Below are positions 43,125-52,059 of a stretch of 64,000 bases of DNA, in pieces. Within the stretch, counting starts at the first letter, position 1; every line of letters starts with the position of its first letter. Source of the DNA: Mediterraneibacter massiliensis (lineage in GTDB: Bacteria > Bacillota > Clostridia > Lachnospirales > Lachnospiraceae); assembly GCF_001487105.1 (NCBI RefSeq), contig NZ_LN913001.1:2040372-2104371 (forward strand), given 5' to 3'. The notes beneath the pieces are model-generated. The model worked only from the letters and a program-made list of their open reading frames with translations. It was not told the DNA's origin and did no database searches. Made by a program: the position numbers and the translations under genes.

Positions 43125-44624
43125 TTATTCACTGCCTACACTTGCCAAAGACATTATAATTTCCTCTGCTGCTTCCTTTTCGTCTACAAATCCAGAGACT
43201 TTTCCTTCCCGCATTACCATAATTCTATTGGCAACACCTAAAATCTCCGGCAATTCTGATGAAATCATAATAATGCTTCCACCATTTTCTACAAATTCTT
43301 TCATCAAAGCATATATTTCTGATTTTGCGTTTACATCAATTCCTCTGGTTGGTTCATCCATGATAAGAATCTTTGCTTCTGCCAGAAGCCACTTTGCAAT
43401 AACAACTTTCTGCTGATTCCCTCCAGAAAGATTTTTTACCAACTCTCTTTCTGAAGGTGTCTTTATACTCATTTTCTTTATGTATTCCCAAGCAGCATTT
43501 TTTTCCCACTGAAAATCAATAAACCCTTTTCTGGCTCTTTTAAGAACCGATGCCAATGAGGCATTTTCCTTCACATTTTTCTCTAATAGAAGTCCCTGTT
43601 GTCTCCTATCTTCCGGAATGAGCCCTACACCTCTGCGAATAACATCTTTTGGCGTCCTTGCATGATATACTTGTCCAAATAGCTGACATTCTCCACTATC
43701 CGGTTTTTCTGCCCCAAACACTGTCCGCATAACTTCTGTTCGCCCTGCTCCTATCAAGCCTGCAACTCCCAATATTTCTCCTTTATATAATTGAAAAGAT
43801 ACGTCCTCGAATTCTCCTTTTCTTGTCAAATGTGAAACTTGTAATACTACTTCCTTATTTTTATATGCTTGTGGCTTGTAATAGTACTGCTTCATTTCCC
43901 TGCCGACCATCATCGTTACCATTTGATTTTCTGTTACTTCCGCAACAGGGAGCGTCTTTACCAAAATTCCATCTCTCAGGACAGACAACGTATCTCCTAT
44001 TTCCATAATTTCTTTTAAACGATGAGAGATATAAATGATTGCCACATTCTCTTTTCTTAACCTTTCAATCACTTCAAATAATGCCTGTACTTCATGTTCT
44101 GACAAAGATGATGTGGGTTCATCCATAATAACCATCTCACTGTTCTGTGAAACGGCTCTTACGATTTCTACCATCTGTTTTTCTCCGTTATTCAAATCCC
44201 TGATATATGACTTGGGATTAATATGGATCCCTATCGTATTCATTAACTTTTGTGTCTGTTCTATCATCTGTGCTTTATTCAAAATTTTTCCATTTTTCTT
44301 AACTTCTCTTCCCAGAAATATATTCTCATAAACCATTAAATCTTCTATTACACTCAGTTCCTGATGTATAACACTGATTCCATTTTGCTGCGACTGCTTT
44401 ATATTTGAAAATTTTACTTTTTTCCCTTTCACAAACACTTCGCCTTTATCAGCCTGGTATACTCCAGATATAATTTTAATGATCGTAGATTTACCGGCTC
44501 CATTTTCGCCTAATAACACATGTACTTTTCCTGGATAAAATGAAATCGAAATATCCTGCAGAACTTTAACACCCGGAAATTCCTTATATATATGTCTTAA
44601 CTCTACCAAAGGTTTTTTTTCCAT
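43125..44624 (-). CDS. ribose-type sugar ABC transporter ATPase (two ABC domains)
   Basis: About 499 residues, RbsA/MglA-like. The first domain has Walker A GENGAGKST, DLNNGEKQMVEIVRAVSQ and VIMDEPTSSLSE; the second has GLIGAGRTEVMRTV, NLSGGNQQKVVIAKWL and ILIMDEPTRGIDVNAK. I set the start at 44624, where AAAGGAGG lies about 10 nt upstream, rather than at 44675. Confidence 0.92.
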   Translation of the reverse strand: MEKKPLVELRHIYKEFPGVKVLQDISISFYPGKVHVLLGENGAGKSTIIKIISGVYQADKGEVFVKGKKVKFSNIKQSQQNGISVIHQELSVIEDLMVYENIFLGREVKKNGKILNKAQMIEQTQKLMNTIGIHINPKSYIRDLNNGEKQMVEIVRAVSQNSEMVIMDEPTSSLSEHEVQALFEVIERLRKENVAIIYISHRLKEIMEIGDTLSVLRDGILVKTLPVAEVTENQMVTMMVGREMKQYYYKPQAYKNKEVVLQVSHLTRKGEFEDVSFQLYKGEILGVAGLIGAGRTEVMRTVFGAEKPDSGECQLFGQVYHARTPKDVIRRGVGLIPEDRRQQGLLLEKNVKENASLASVLKRARKGFIDFQWEKNAAWEYIKKMSIKTPSERELVKNLSGGNQQKVVIAKWLLAEAKILIMDEPTRGIDVNAKSEIYALMKEFVENGGSIIMISSELPEILGVANRIMVMREGKVSGFVDEKEAAEEIIMSLASVGSE

Positions 44625-44702
44625 TATGCGGGTTCCTCCTTTTAATGAATGGGGATGGAATATACCCATCCCCATCTGGAAATCACACTTGTCTGAAATA
44701 TA

Positions 44703-45665
44703 TTATTCCGCATTCTCTTTATCGATGATGTATGGTTCAATTTTAATCTCTTTATCCGGAGTACCGCCCTCTAATTTTGTTTTCACTGCTTCCAAAGTTT
44801 TCTCTGCGATTGCTGTTGGATCCTGTGCAACATCTGCCACCCAGTTTCCTCCTGCCTTAATTGCTTCAATCCCTTCTGGATTTCCATCGTATCCTATGAT
44901 CAGTGTATCTTTTCCTGCAGCATCGATAGAAGACTGTGCTCCAATTGCTGCCGGATCTCCTACTGCAAATACAACATCAATATTTTCATGTTTTAAAAGC
45001 ATATTCTGCATTACATCTGCTGCCTTCTGCTGATCTCCTGAATAATTCTGAATATCTACGACATTAACATCTGGAGCATTTTCCGCAAGATAATCTGTAA
45101 AACCTTTTTCTCTCTGGATACATGCTTCTATTTCTGAATAGGTGATCACTGCTGCATCACCTTTTTTGTCAGTCAGGATTTTTTCAAGCATATATTCGGC
45201 TGCAATCTGCCCGCCTTTATAGTTATCTGTCGCTACATGGCTTACTACTTCTCCATCTGATTCGATATCCATAGTAAATACTGGAATATCTGCCTCATCC
45301 GCAAGTTCTACCATAGACTTGCTCCCCGCTGAATTTGTAGGGCAGATAATGATCGCATCTACGTCCTGGGTAATAAAATCCTGTACTTGGCTGAGCTGCT
45401 TATTTGCATCTGCTGCCGCATCCTGGATAATCAATTCCCATCCTAATTCTTCTGCCTTATTCTCCAGACCTTTTTGGATATTATTATAGAAAACATGTGT
45501 ACAATTCAAAAGACTAACGCCAATTACCTTCTTATCGCTCTCTGCTTTTTCCGTTCCCTCTGTCTTAGACTCCGTTCCCTGCGACGAACCACAGCCAACA
45601 GCCAATGTCAATACCATAACAACTGTCAACATAATTCCCATAATTTTTCTACTATACTTTTTCAT
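44703..45665 (-). CDS. sugar-binding lipoprotein of the ribose type
   Basis: 320 residues. Lipobox TLAVGCGSSQ, so it is lipid-anchored. Periplasmic-binding protein type 1: KKVIGVSLLNCTHVFYNNIQ, AIIICPTNSAGSKSMVELAD, HVATDNYKGGQIAAEYML and VVFAVGDPAAIGAQSSIDAA. It supplies the sugar to the two transporter components downstream. Confidence 0.92.
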   Translation of the reverse strand: MKKYSRKIMGIMLTVVMVLTLAVGCGSSQGTESKTEGTEKAESDKKVIGVSLLNCTHVFYNNIQKGLENKAEELGWELIIQDAAADANKQLSQVQDFITQDVDAIIICPTNSAGSKSMVELADEADIPVFTMDIESDGEVVSHVATDNYKGGQIAAEYMLEKILTDKKGDAAVITYSEIEACIQREKGFTDYLAENAPDVNVVDIQNYSGDQQKAADVMQNMLLKHENIDVVFAVGDPAAIGAQSSIDAAGKDTLIIGYDGNPEGIEAIKAGGNWVADVAQDPTAIAEKTLEAVKTKLEGGTPDKEIKIEPYIIDKENAE

Positions 45666-46625
45666 CTACTTAATTCCTCCTTCATTCGATTTTTCATTCA
45701 CCTGCACCAGATCTGCCACTTCCAATATATCTTCTTTCTCGCATAATTTTGTTCCTTCGTGAAGAAGAGAGCCTGTAGCGGCTGCTACCGCATACTTTAA
45801 ATAGTCCTTTTCCTCCATAGCATGTTCCATAGCATAGCAGAAGCCTGCTATCATAGAATCCCCCGCTCCTTGTATACCTTTTACTTTTACCGCTACACCG
45901 TCTGCTGTATATATCTTTTTTTCAGTTACTAAAACTGCTCCCTTTTCGCCTCTGGAAACACAAACATATTTCACTCCTTTCTTAATAATTTTATTTGCTG
46001 CCTGAACAATTTCTTCTTCTGTTGAAGAAGGCATGTGGAATGTCTTTTCCAGTTCATCTGTATTCGGTTTAATCAGAAATGGCTTACTTTCCACTGTTTC
46101 CTCTAGTATTTGGCCAGATGCATCGGCAATTACCCGTATTCCTTTCTCCACTGCCATAGCTGTCAGCCACTTATATATTTCTATAGAAATACCGGGTGGA
46201 ACACTTCCTGATACAATAAGTATTTTTGTTTCTGCCAGAACTTCTTCCATCATCGCAAGAAAAGCATTTTGGGTTTCTGTATCCACATAACAACCTTTTC
46301 CATTAAATTCACTCATACTCTTTTGCGAATTATCAAATATTTTTATATTCGTTCTCATATTTCCCGGTGCTAAAATGAACTTATTCGGAATTTTATTTTT
46401 TTCCAAAAAGTCTCTCAGTATATCCTTATCCTCTAAAAACATGAGACCTGTCGCTATATTTTCTATTCCCAGATTTTTCAGTACGACACTGGTATTGATC
46501 CCTTTCCCTGAAATGTCTTTTCTCGTTCCTACTACATTATTCGTTCCCCCGTATAAAAATTTATCTACTGTTAAAGTCAGATCCACACAGGGATTCAATG
46601 TAACTGTCACAATTTTTTTATTCAT
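45666..46625 (-). CDS. PfkB family 1-phosphofructokinase/tagatose-6-phosphate kinase-like
   Basis: 319 residues, FruK/LacC group: VTLNPCVDLTL at the start, GKGINTSVVLKNLG, VSGSVPPGISIEIYKWL and the catalytic GIQGAGDSMIAGF. It phosphorylates a sugar phosphate with ATP. With the aldolase, a likely order is sugar phosphate to bisphosphate to two trioses. It overlaps the DhaL-like gene by 8 bp. Confidence 0.88.
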   Translation of the reverse strand: MNKKIVTVTLNPCVDLTLTVDKFLYGGTNNVVGTRKDISGKGINTSVVLKNLGIENIATGLMFLEDKDILRDFLEKNKIPNKFILAPGNMRTNIKIFDNSQKSMSEFNGKGCYVDTETQNAFLAMMEEVLAETKILIVSGSVPPGISIEIYKWLTAMAVEKGIRVIADASGQILEETVESKPFLIKPNTDELEKTFHMPSSTEEEIVQAANKIIKKGVKYVCVSRGEKGAVLVTEKKIYTADGVAVKVKGIQGAGDSMIAGFCYAMEHAMEEKDYLKYAVAAATGSLLHEGTKLCEKEDILEVADLVQVNEKSNEGGIK

Positions 46626-47250
46626 GTACATTCACCCAATCCGCAATTTCCTGAAAAATCAGCCATATAGAAGTAGCTCCTGCATCCTGAAGGCCTATCG
46701 CATTGTCTCCAAAGTATTTTGCCCGTCCAAATTTGGCTCTGTATTTTTTTGTATTCTCCATACCTTCTTTTGCTGCCTTTGCCGCATTTTCAGTTCCTTC
46801 TTTAAGGCTGTGTCCCGTTTTCACGCTTTCTTCAAGAGCTATTACCGCTGGTTCAAAAGCATCTACCATTGTTTTATCGCCACATTTTGCTTTGCCTCTC
46901 TTTTTCAATGCATTTAAAGACTGACGAAAAATTTCTGCCAGATCCTGCAATCCGATTTCTGTATGAGGTTCCCTATGTGTAATCCCACTTATGAAGACGG
47001 TGCCAAATAAAACACCTGACGCCCCTCCCATAGTATCTAACAAGGTCATGCCTACTAATTTAAATACTTCTTCCACTGAATCTGGCTCTGCGTTTTCCAA
47101 TTCTCTTCTGACATTTCTAAAGCCAAGTGCCATCCCCGTTCCATGATCCCCATCACCAATCTGCATATCAATTTTTGTCAGCATATCTTCACTCTGGATG
47201 ATTTGATCCGCCACTGCAAGGAACATCATTTTTAATTCTTCTGTTTTCAC
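46618..47250 (-). CDS. dhaL: DhaL-like ATP-binding kinase subunit
   Basis: 210 residues, normal DhaL length. Mg-ATP site: KIDMQIGDGDHGTGMA near residue 27 with the conserved Asp residues, then GGASGVLFGTVFISG and a C-terminal DAGATSIWLIF. It overlaps the DhaK-like gene by 4 bp. No PTS-type DhaM is nearby, so ATP is the likely phosphate donor. It should phosphorylate whatever the unusual DhaK-like partner presents. Confidence 0.88.
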   Translation of the reverse strand: MKTEELKMMFLAVADQIIQSEDMLTKIDMQIGDGDHGTGMALGFRNVRRELENAEPDSVEEVFKLVGMTLLDTMGGASGVLFGTVFISGITHREPHTEIGLQDLAEIFRQSLNALKKRGKAKCGDKTMVDAFEPAVIALEESVKTGHSLKEGTENAAKAAKEGMENTKKYRAKFGRAKYFGDNAIGLQDAGATSIWLIFQEIADWVNVHE

Positions 47251-48257
47251 TGACTGCCACTCCTTTCCCCCACTTTAAAAAATGGTGACTCGGCAGATCT
47301 ATCATAGTACTTCATTAATTCCTCGTCCATCTTCATCATCGTCACAGATAATCCTCCAGCTCCCGGTGTCACATACAGACGTTCTATTAACATGTCATAC
47401 AACTCGACTTCTTTCTTCTGAAGGATATCGCAACATTTTCCTGCTATGATACTGAGTTCTATCTGGCTGGTCATACTATATCCATTTATCCAGACAACGA
47501 CCTTATCACGCGGCTTTATATTCAAATCTTCCATCAAGCCATCCATCAATTTTTCTGCGATTTCATCTGCCTCTTTGATCTTTTCTTTTCTAATCCCAGT
47601 TTCACCGTTGAACCCCATTCCAAATTCCATTTTTCCTTCTTCCAGTTCAAAGCATTGTTCTCCGGTAACTGGCGAATAAGAGGGCGCAGTTGTAACACTG
47701 TATGTTCCTATATTCTGATTTGCTTTTATTAATATCCGTTCTACTTCCTCCAAAGAATGTACGTCTTCAGTAACTGCTCCCGCTAGTTTTGTAAGCACAG
47801 CTACTCCTCCAATGCCCCGGCGTTCTTTCTTCTCCTCAGCTGGTGCAGAAGTTATGTCATCTGCAATATATATCTGCCGTGTCTTTATACCTTCCAGTCC
47901 GGCCAGTTCGCTTACAAGTTCAAAATTCAAAACATCTCCAGCATGATTCGTCACAATATAAATCACACCTTGATCATGAGGAAGGTCTCTGGTCGCCTCA
48001 AGAATAGCTTTTGCCGGAGGCGCTGTAAAAATATTTCCCACTGCTGCTCCATCTGCCAAACCTTTTCCCACATATCCTATGGGCCATGGATCAAGTCCGC
48101 TTCCGCCCCCTACGATTACAGTAACTTTCTCCTTCGGATAAGCTTTCACAACAGCATTTACTCCTGGTACTTTTTTTATAAAGCCGCGATTTATCTTTAC
48201 ATATCCATTTATCATGTCCTCAACGATTGTTTCTGCTTTATTTATCAGCCTTTTCAT
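47247..48257 (-). CDS. atypical DhaK-like kinase subunit lacking the catalytic histidines
   Basis: 336 residues, DhaK fold throughout. Family landmarks are present (VIVGGGSG at 47, GYVGKGLADGAAVGNIFTAP, NHAGDVLNF near 104). But the sites that bind dihydroxyacetone in E. coli DhaK differ. His56 is Leu55 here (GSGLDPWPIG instead of GSGHEP-H-G), and His218, which forms the covalent hemiaminal, is Asn217 (EFGMGFNGETG). Asp109 is kept as Asp108. A one-residue offset aligns all three. I infer that it does not bind dihydroxyacetone covalently and accepts another sugar or ketose. It is co-transcribed with the aldolase, DhaL, PfkB and an ABC importer. Confidence 0.85.
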   Translation of the reverse strand: MKRLINKAETIVEDMINGYVKINRGFIKKVPGVNAVVKAYPKEKVTVIVGGGSGLDPWPIGYVGKGLADGAAVGNIFTAPPAKAILEATRDLPHDQGVIYIVTNHAGDVLNFELVSELAGLEGIKTRQIYIADDITSAPAEEKKERRGIGGVAVLTKLAGAVTEDVHSLEEVERILIKANQNIGTYSVTTAPSYSPVTGEQCFELEEGKMEFGMGFNGETGIRKEKIKEADEIAEKLMDGLMEDLNIKPRDKVVVWINGYSMTSQIELSIIAGKCCDILQKKEVELYDMLIERLYVTPGAGGLSVTMMKMDEELMKYYDRSAESPFFKVGERSGSQ

Positions 48258-48277
48258 TCACTACACCTGCTTTTTGA

Positions 48278-49165
48278 TTATTGTAATGCGAAAATTTTCA
48301 TTGCTGCTTTTACATTTTCTTTCATTTCTTTTATTGCCAATAATGGGATTTCATGGAAAAATATATTTTCGTTTTTCTCCTTTTTATCCATTGCTTCTTT
48401 CACTGCTTTTCCCCCAGACAGTGCCATATATGTATAATAATTGATTTTTTTGACACCATTTTTGATTGCCTGCCTGTATTCCTCTTCAGATAAACCCGAT
48501 CCTCCGTGCATTACAAACGGAATATCGATTTTTTCCTTTATTTTTATTATCCTTCCTAAATCTAACACCGGTTTCTTTATATAAACACCATGGCTTGTTC
48601 CAAATGCAATCGCCAATACATCTACTTCTGTCTTTTCCACAAAATCTTTTGCAATATCTGGATCTGTATACACATCATCGACATTCTGGAAATTATCTAT
48701 CCCTTCGATTTCATCGTATGTTTTTTTCTTTCCCACTCCCATATCTGAAGTAAAGATATGTCCTAATTCTGCTTCTACCGTAATCCCCATTTTATGGGCA
48801 ATTTTTACGACCTGACGGGTAACTTCTATATTTTCTTCGTAACTTTTTGCAGAAGCGTCGATCATAACAGATGTAAACCCTTCTTTCATTGCTTCCACAC
48901 AACTTTCTAAAGAAACGCCATGATCAAAATGCACACACACCGGAACACAAGATTTTTTTGCAAAGTGCAGCATAACAGGCGCCATATCTTTGATTGATAT
49001 AATGTCTTTATGCACCTCTGCATAACTAATGATTACTGGTAAGTTCAGTTCTTCTGCCGCACCTACGACTGCTGCTACAGATTCATAATTGCAACAATTG
49101 AATGCACCCACTGCATTACCATTTTTACGGGTATATTCCGTAATTTCTTTTAATGATACTAACAT
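48278..49165 (-). CDS. class II fructose-bisphosphate/tagatose-bisphosphate aldolase-like
   Basis: 295 residues. Zinc ligands and active site: CVPVCVHFDHGVSLESC near residue 76, VEAELGHIFTSD, AIAFGTSHGVY and FVMHGGSGLSEEEYRQAIKN. GatY/KbaY-like enzymes cleave ketose 1,6-bisphosphates to DHAP and an aldehyde. It is the second gene after the RpiR regulator; the substrate is inferred from the two kinases encoded with it. Confidence 0.9.
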   Translation of the reverse strand: MLVSLKEITEYTRKNGNAVGAFNCCNYESVAAVVGAAEELNLPVIISYAEVHKDIISIKDMAPVMLHFAKKSCVPVCVHFDHGVSLESCVEAMKEGFTSVMIDASAKSYEENIEVTRQVVKIAHKMGITVEAELGHIFTSDMGVGKKKTYDEIEGIDNFQNVDDVYTDPDIAKDFVEKTEVDVLAIAFGTSHGVYIKKPVLDLGRIIKIKEKIDIPFVMHGGSGLSEEEYRQAIKNGVKKINYYTYMALSGGKAVKEAMDKKEKNENIFFHEIPLLAIKEMKENVKAAMKIFALQ

Positions 49166-49187
49166 ATCCTACCTCCTTATTTTTTAG

Positions 49188-50078
49188 TTAACTTTTTATA
49201 TGCTCGCTTTCCAGTTCTTCTGAAATAGCTTCATATGTGTGCAAAATACGATCCTCTTCCTGCATAGCCAACAGCATATAGATACAGTCTGCAATTGTAA
49301 CCTGTGACACATTTTCGCAAGACGGCTCATAGTATTTTCCCATTTCCCCCGCCTCATAGTCATAGGCGCTAAAAATCGTATATTCTGCTTCTCTTGCAAG
49401 AGGCGATTGCATGACACTCGTGATTCCCAATGTACGTGCGCCTTTTTTCCTTGCTCTTATAACCCCTTCTACTACGGATTTCGTTTTTCCAAAATTACTA
49501 ACAGCAATGACAAAATCTTCTTTTTCTGCCATGGATGTCACTATAATCTGCTCATGTGGATCGCTGTATGCCTGTACGTTATATCCCAACCTGTAAAGTC
49601 TTGAAAACAGGGCTTCTGTAGTAACCTTTGACCTTCCCACACTAAGCAAAAGTATCCGACGAGATGTTCTTATCATATCAACCGTTTTCTCTATTGTTAT
49701 CATATCCAGATTTTTCCATGTATCTTCCAGCATCTGAATACTCCTTTGAAAAATCGTTCTGCAGACGGTTTCATTATTATTTCTTGCAATCTCTCCGCTG
49801 TACTGGAATCTATTTGTAATAGGCTCCCTGTGTTCTATCGCATCTCCCTGCGATAGAGATGTGGCTAATGACAATTGAAATGCCTTAAAATTTTCATATC
49901 CCATGTAGCGGACAAAACGCGTAACTGACGCATCGCTGACACCGCTCAATTCTGCCAATTCATGAGAGCTCTTTTTTACTGCCTCATGAGGATCACCGAT
50001 GATATAATCGGCAATTCGTTTCATGGCTGTGTTCATTTGTGGATATTGATTTCTTATTTTGATGATTTCAAGTGACAT
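49188..50078 (-). CDS. MurR/RpiR family transcriptional regulator
   Basis: 296 residues. N-terminal HTH_6 domain (MKRIADYIIGDPHEAVKKSS, LAELSGVSDASVTRFVRYMG) and a C-terminal SIS sugar-phosphate domain (ILLLSVGRSKVTTEALFSRL, VIAVSNFGKTKSVVEGVI). It is the first gene of the sugar operon, so it probably senses a phosphorylated intermediate of that pathway and controls its own operon. Confidence 0.9.
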   Translation of the reverse strand: MSLEIIKIRNQYPQMNTAMKRIADYIIGDPHEAVKKSSHELAELSGVSDASVTRFVRYMGYENFKAFQLSLATSLSQGDAIEHREPITNRFQYSGEIARNNNETVCRTIFQRSIQMLEDTWKNLDMITIEKTVDMIRTSRRILLLSVGRSKVTTEALFSRLYRLGYNVQAYSDPHEQIIVTSMAEKEDFVIAVSNFGKTKSVVEGVIRARKKGARTLGITSVMQSPLAREAEYTIFSAYDYEAGEMGKYYEPSCENVSQVTIADCIYMLLAMQEEDRILHTYEAISEELESEHIKS

Positions 50079-50101
50079 ATCTCTCTCCTAAAAATAACTT
50101 T

Positions 50102-50148
50102 ATGAAATTTATTTTTACAGTTAATTTTTTTCTGTAATTTAATTTCAT
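50102..50148. promoter_or_regulatory. candidate RpiR operator
   Basis: A 47-bp dyad: ATGAAATT (50102-50109) with AATTTCAT (50141-50148), and inside it ACAG (50117-50120) with CTGT (50132-50135), all about the centre 50125. It lies 24 bp before the regulator's start in AT-rich DNA where its promoter must be. Binding is inferred. Confidence 0.5.
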
Positions 50149-50493
50149 TATATATTTTTATTAATTTTTGTCAATATAATCTGATTATATTTTTATTTTT
50201 TATGTATATCTCACAATTTATCACTGCAATACTTATATTTTCAAATTATTTTTCAGTATTTTTCCACAATTTTTGCTATATTATCATAAAAAACTGTAAA
50301 TTAGTACAAAGAAACAAAATCACATACCTGTGTCGGAAATTTTTAGCATCATGCCACAGCAAATACAGGAAAATGTATATCGCTGAAGTAAAAATTTAAA
50401 AGATCAAGTAAAATATATGCAGGCTCGGGTAGAGAAGATCATGGAATAGAATAGAGCCGTAAAGGGGGAATCCATAAAGGGCATACTTTCAGA
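50149..50493. other. AT-rich non-coding stretch upstream of the sugar operon
   Basis: Nothing that looks like a gene. It is very AT-rich to about 50400, then of mixed composition. The regulator's promoter is probably in its first 60 bp, with a TATAAT-like box near 50173-50188 on either strand. Confidence 0.4.
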
Positions 50494-50579
50494 TTAAAAA
50501 AATTGACTTCACGCTGTTACAAACTTCCAAACAGAAAGGAGTTTTGCCTTCCGTCGGAAATACGCAGCAGCGTGAAGTC
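50494..50579 (-). terminator. terminator of the xdhABC operon, a repeated sequence
   Basis: On the minus strand GACTTCACGCTG pairs with CAGCGTGAAGTC (50568-50579 with 50505-50516), followed by AATTTTTTTAAT. The left arm and its flank (AAAAAAATTGACTTCACG and on through CAAACAGAA) recur at 39331-39371, so the terminator belongs to a dispersed repeat family. Confidence 0.75.
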
Positions 50580-50638
50580 GTCTTTTTCTGAAATTTAATT
50601 GTGGAATCTGTCTTCTGATAATTTTTGTTACAATAAAT

Positions 50639-51142
50639 TTATAATTCTTTCTTTAACCTTTTCTGCATCGTTTTTTCTACTGCATTGAGTATATTCTCAT
50701 ACCCGGTACACCTGCACAGATGGCCAGAAAGAAGTTTCCTTAATTCTTCTCTTGTGTATTCTTTGCCCGATTCGAGGATTTCTACCGCACTCATGATAAT
50801 ACCTGGTGTACAAAATCCACACTGTACGGCTGCCTCATCGATAAATGCCTGCTGTATATCGGAGAGTTCTCCGTTTTCTCCCATGAGTCCTTCCACTGTC
50901 CGGATTTCTTTTCCATCTGCCCAGACGGCAAGATAAATGCAGGAATTATAACATTCTCCGTCGATCAATACATTGCATGCTCCACATTCTCCAACCTCAC
51001 AGCCCTTCTTCACACTGTTTAGCTGATACTCTCCGCGCAGCATATCTGTAAGTGACGCGCGTACATCCACCATCGTCTCCTTCATCACGCCATTGATCTT
51101 ACAGCGGACCAGTTTATATTGTATATTTTGTTCTTTGCTCAT
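50639..51142 (-). CDS. xdhC: xanthine dehydrogenase iron-sulfur subunit
   Basis: 167 residues. First [2Fe-2S] motif CEVGECGACNVLIDGECYNSC, second CGFCTPG and HLCRCTG. It is the electron-transfer subunit of a three-part molybdenum hydroxylase with the FAD and molybdopterin subunits encoded just upstream. It overlaps xdhB by 4 bp. Confidence 0.93.
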   Translation of the reverse strand: MSKEQNIQYKLVRCKINGVMKETMVDVRASLTDMLRGEYQLNSVKKGCEVGECGACNVLIDGECYNSCIYLAVWADGKEIRTVEGLMGENGELSDIQQAFIDEAAVQCGFCTPGIIMSAVEILESGKEYTREELRKLLSGHLCRCTGYENILNAVEKTMQKRLKKEL

Positions 51143-52044
51143 ACCTGCTCACCTCCGACACCGCCTGCCCTCACGATTGCTTCTTTCAAGGCACGTTTAC
51201 AGAGCACTTTGGAAATATGTTCACGGAACGCTTTACTTGCCCTCCAGCTGTCCCGCGGAGTCACATCTTCCAGAACTGCCTCAGATATGGTTTCTATGGT
51301 CCGGTCTATCGTTTTCTTTGTAACTTCTTTTCCCCTGCCGATCTGCTCCGCATGATGCGCCCGCAGAGGGATAGGGCCTGCCACTCCATAGGCAATACGG
51401 ACATCCTCGAGTCTTTCTTTATCATCTGTCAACTTTACATTTACAGAACATCCTAATGTAGCAATATCCATCGCATTTCTCATAGCATATTTGATATATT
51501 TCCCTGCATATCCTTCATAGGATTCTCTTCGGAGCAAAATTCCCGTCTGTATCTCCGCAGGACGCAGATCTACTTTGCCCGCCCGGATATAAAATTCCTG
51601 AATTGGGATCCTGCGGATACCTTCTAAGCCGGTCAATTCTATCACCGCATCCCAGGCAAAGAGTGTAGAAGCCGAATCCGCCGATGTCACTCCATTACAT
51701 GTATTTCCGCCGATCGTTCCAATATTACGTATCTGCGGTCCGCCCACCATGTCCACAGCCTCACCTAATACAGGCATGTACTTCTGAATCAGCGGATCTT
51801 TTGTAATATGAGAAAAACTGGTCAGAGAACCGATCCGGAGCATGCCGTCCTCCTCCAGACAGATTCCTCTTAAGTCATCCAATCCATATATACTGACAAG
51901 TTCTGCGCCTGCCCTTTTTCCTTCTCTGATCTGTACAAGTACGTCGCTTCCTCCGGCGATGATCTGTGCCTGAGGATGTTCTGCAAGCAATTGGATCGCA
52001 TGGGATACATTTTCCGCCTCATATAACGCTTTTATATCATACAT
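51139..52044 (-). CDS. xdhB: xanthine dehydrogenase FAD-binding subunit
   Basis: 301 residues. FAD loop IIAGGSDVLVQIREGKR near residue 28, QIRNIGTIGGNTCNG near 107 and the CO-dehydrogenase flavoprotein C-terminal domain. It lies between the molybdopterin and iron-sulfur subunit genes. Confidence 0.93.
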   Translation of the reverse strand: MYDIKALYEAENVSHAIQLLAEHPQAQIIAGGSDVLVQIREGKRAGAELVSIYGLDDLRGICLEEDGMLRIGSLTSFSHITKDPLIQKYMPVLGEAVDMVGGPQIRNIGTIGGNTCNGVTSADSASTLFAWDAVIELTGLEGIRRIPIQEFYIRAGKVDLRPAEIQTGILLRRESYEGYAGKYIKYAMRNAMDIATLGCSVNVKLTDDKERLEDVRIAYGVAGPIPLRAHHAEQIGRGKEVTKKTIDRTIETISEAVLEDVTPRDSWRASKAFREHISKVLCKRALKEAIVRAGGVGGEQV

Positions 52045-52059
52045 ATAACATCCCCTCCT

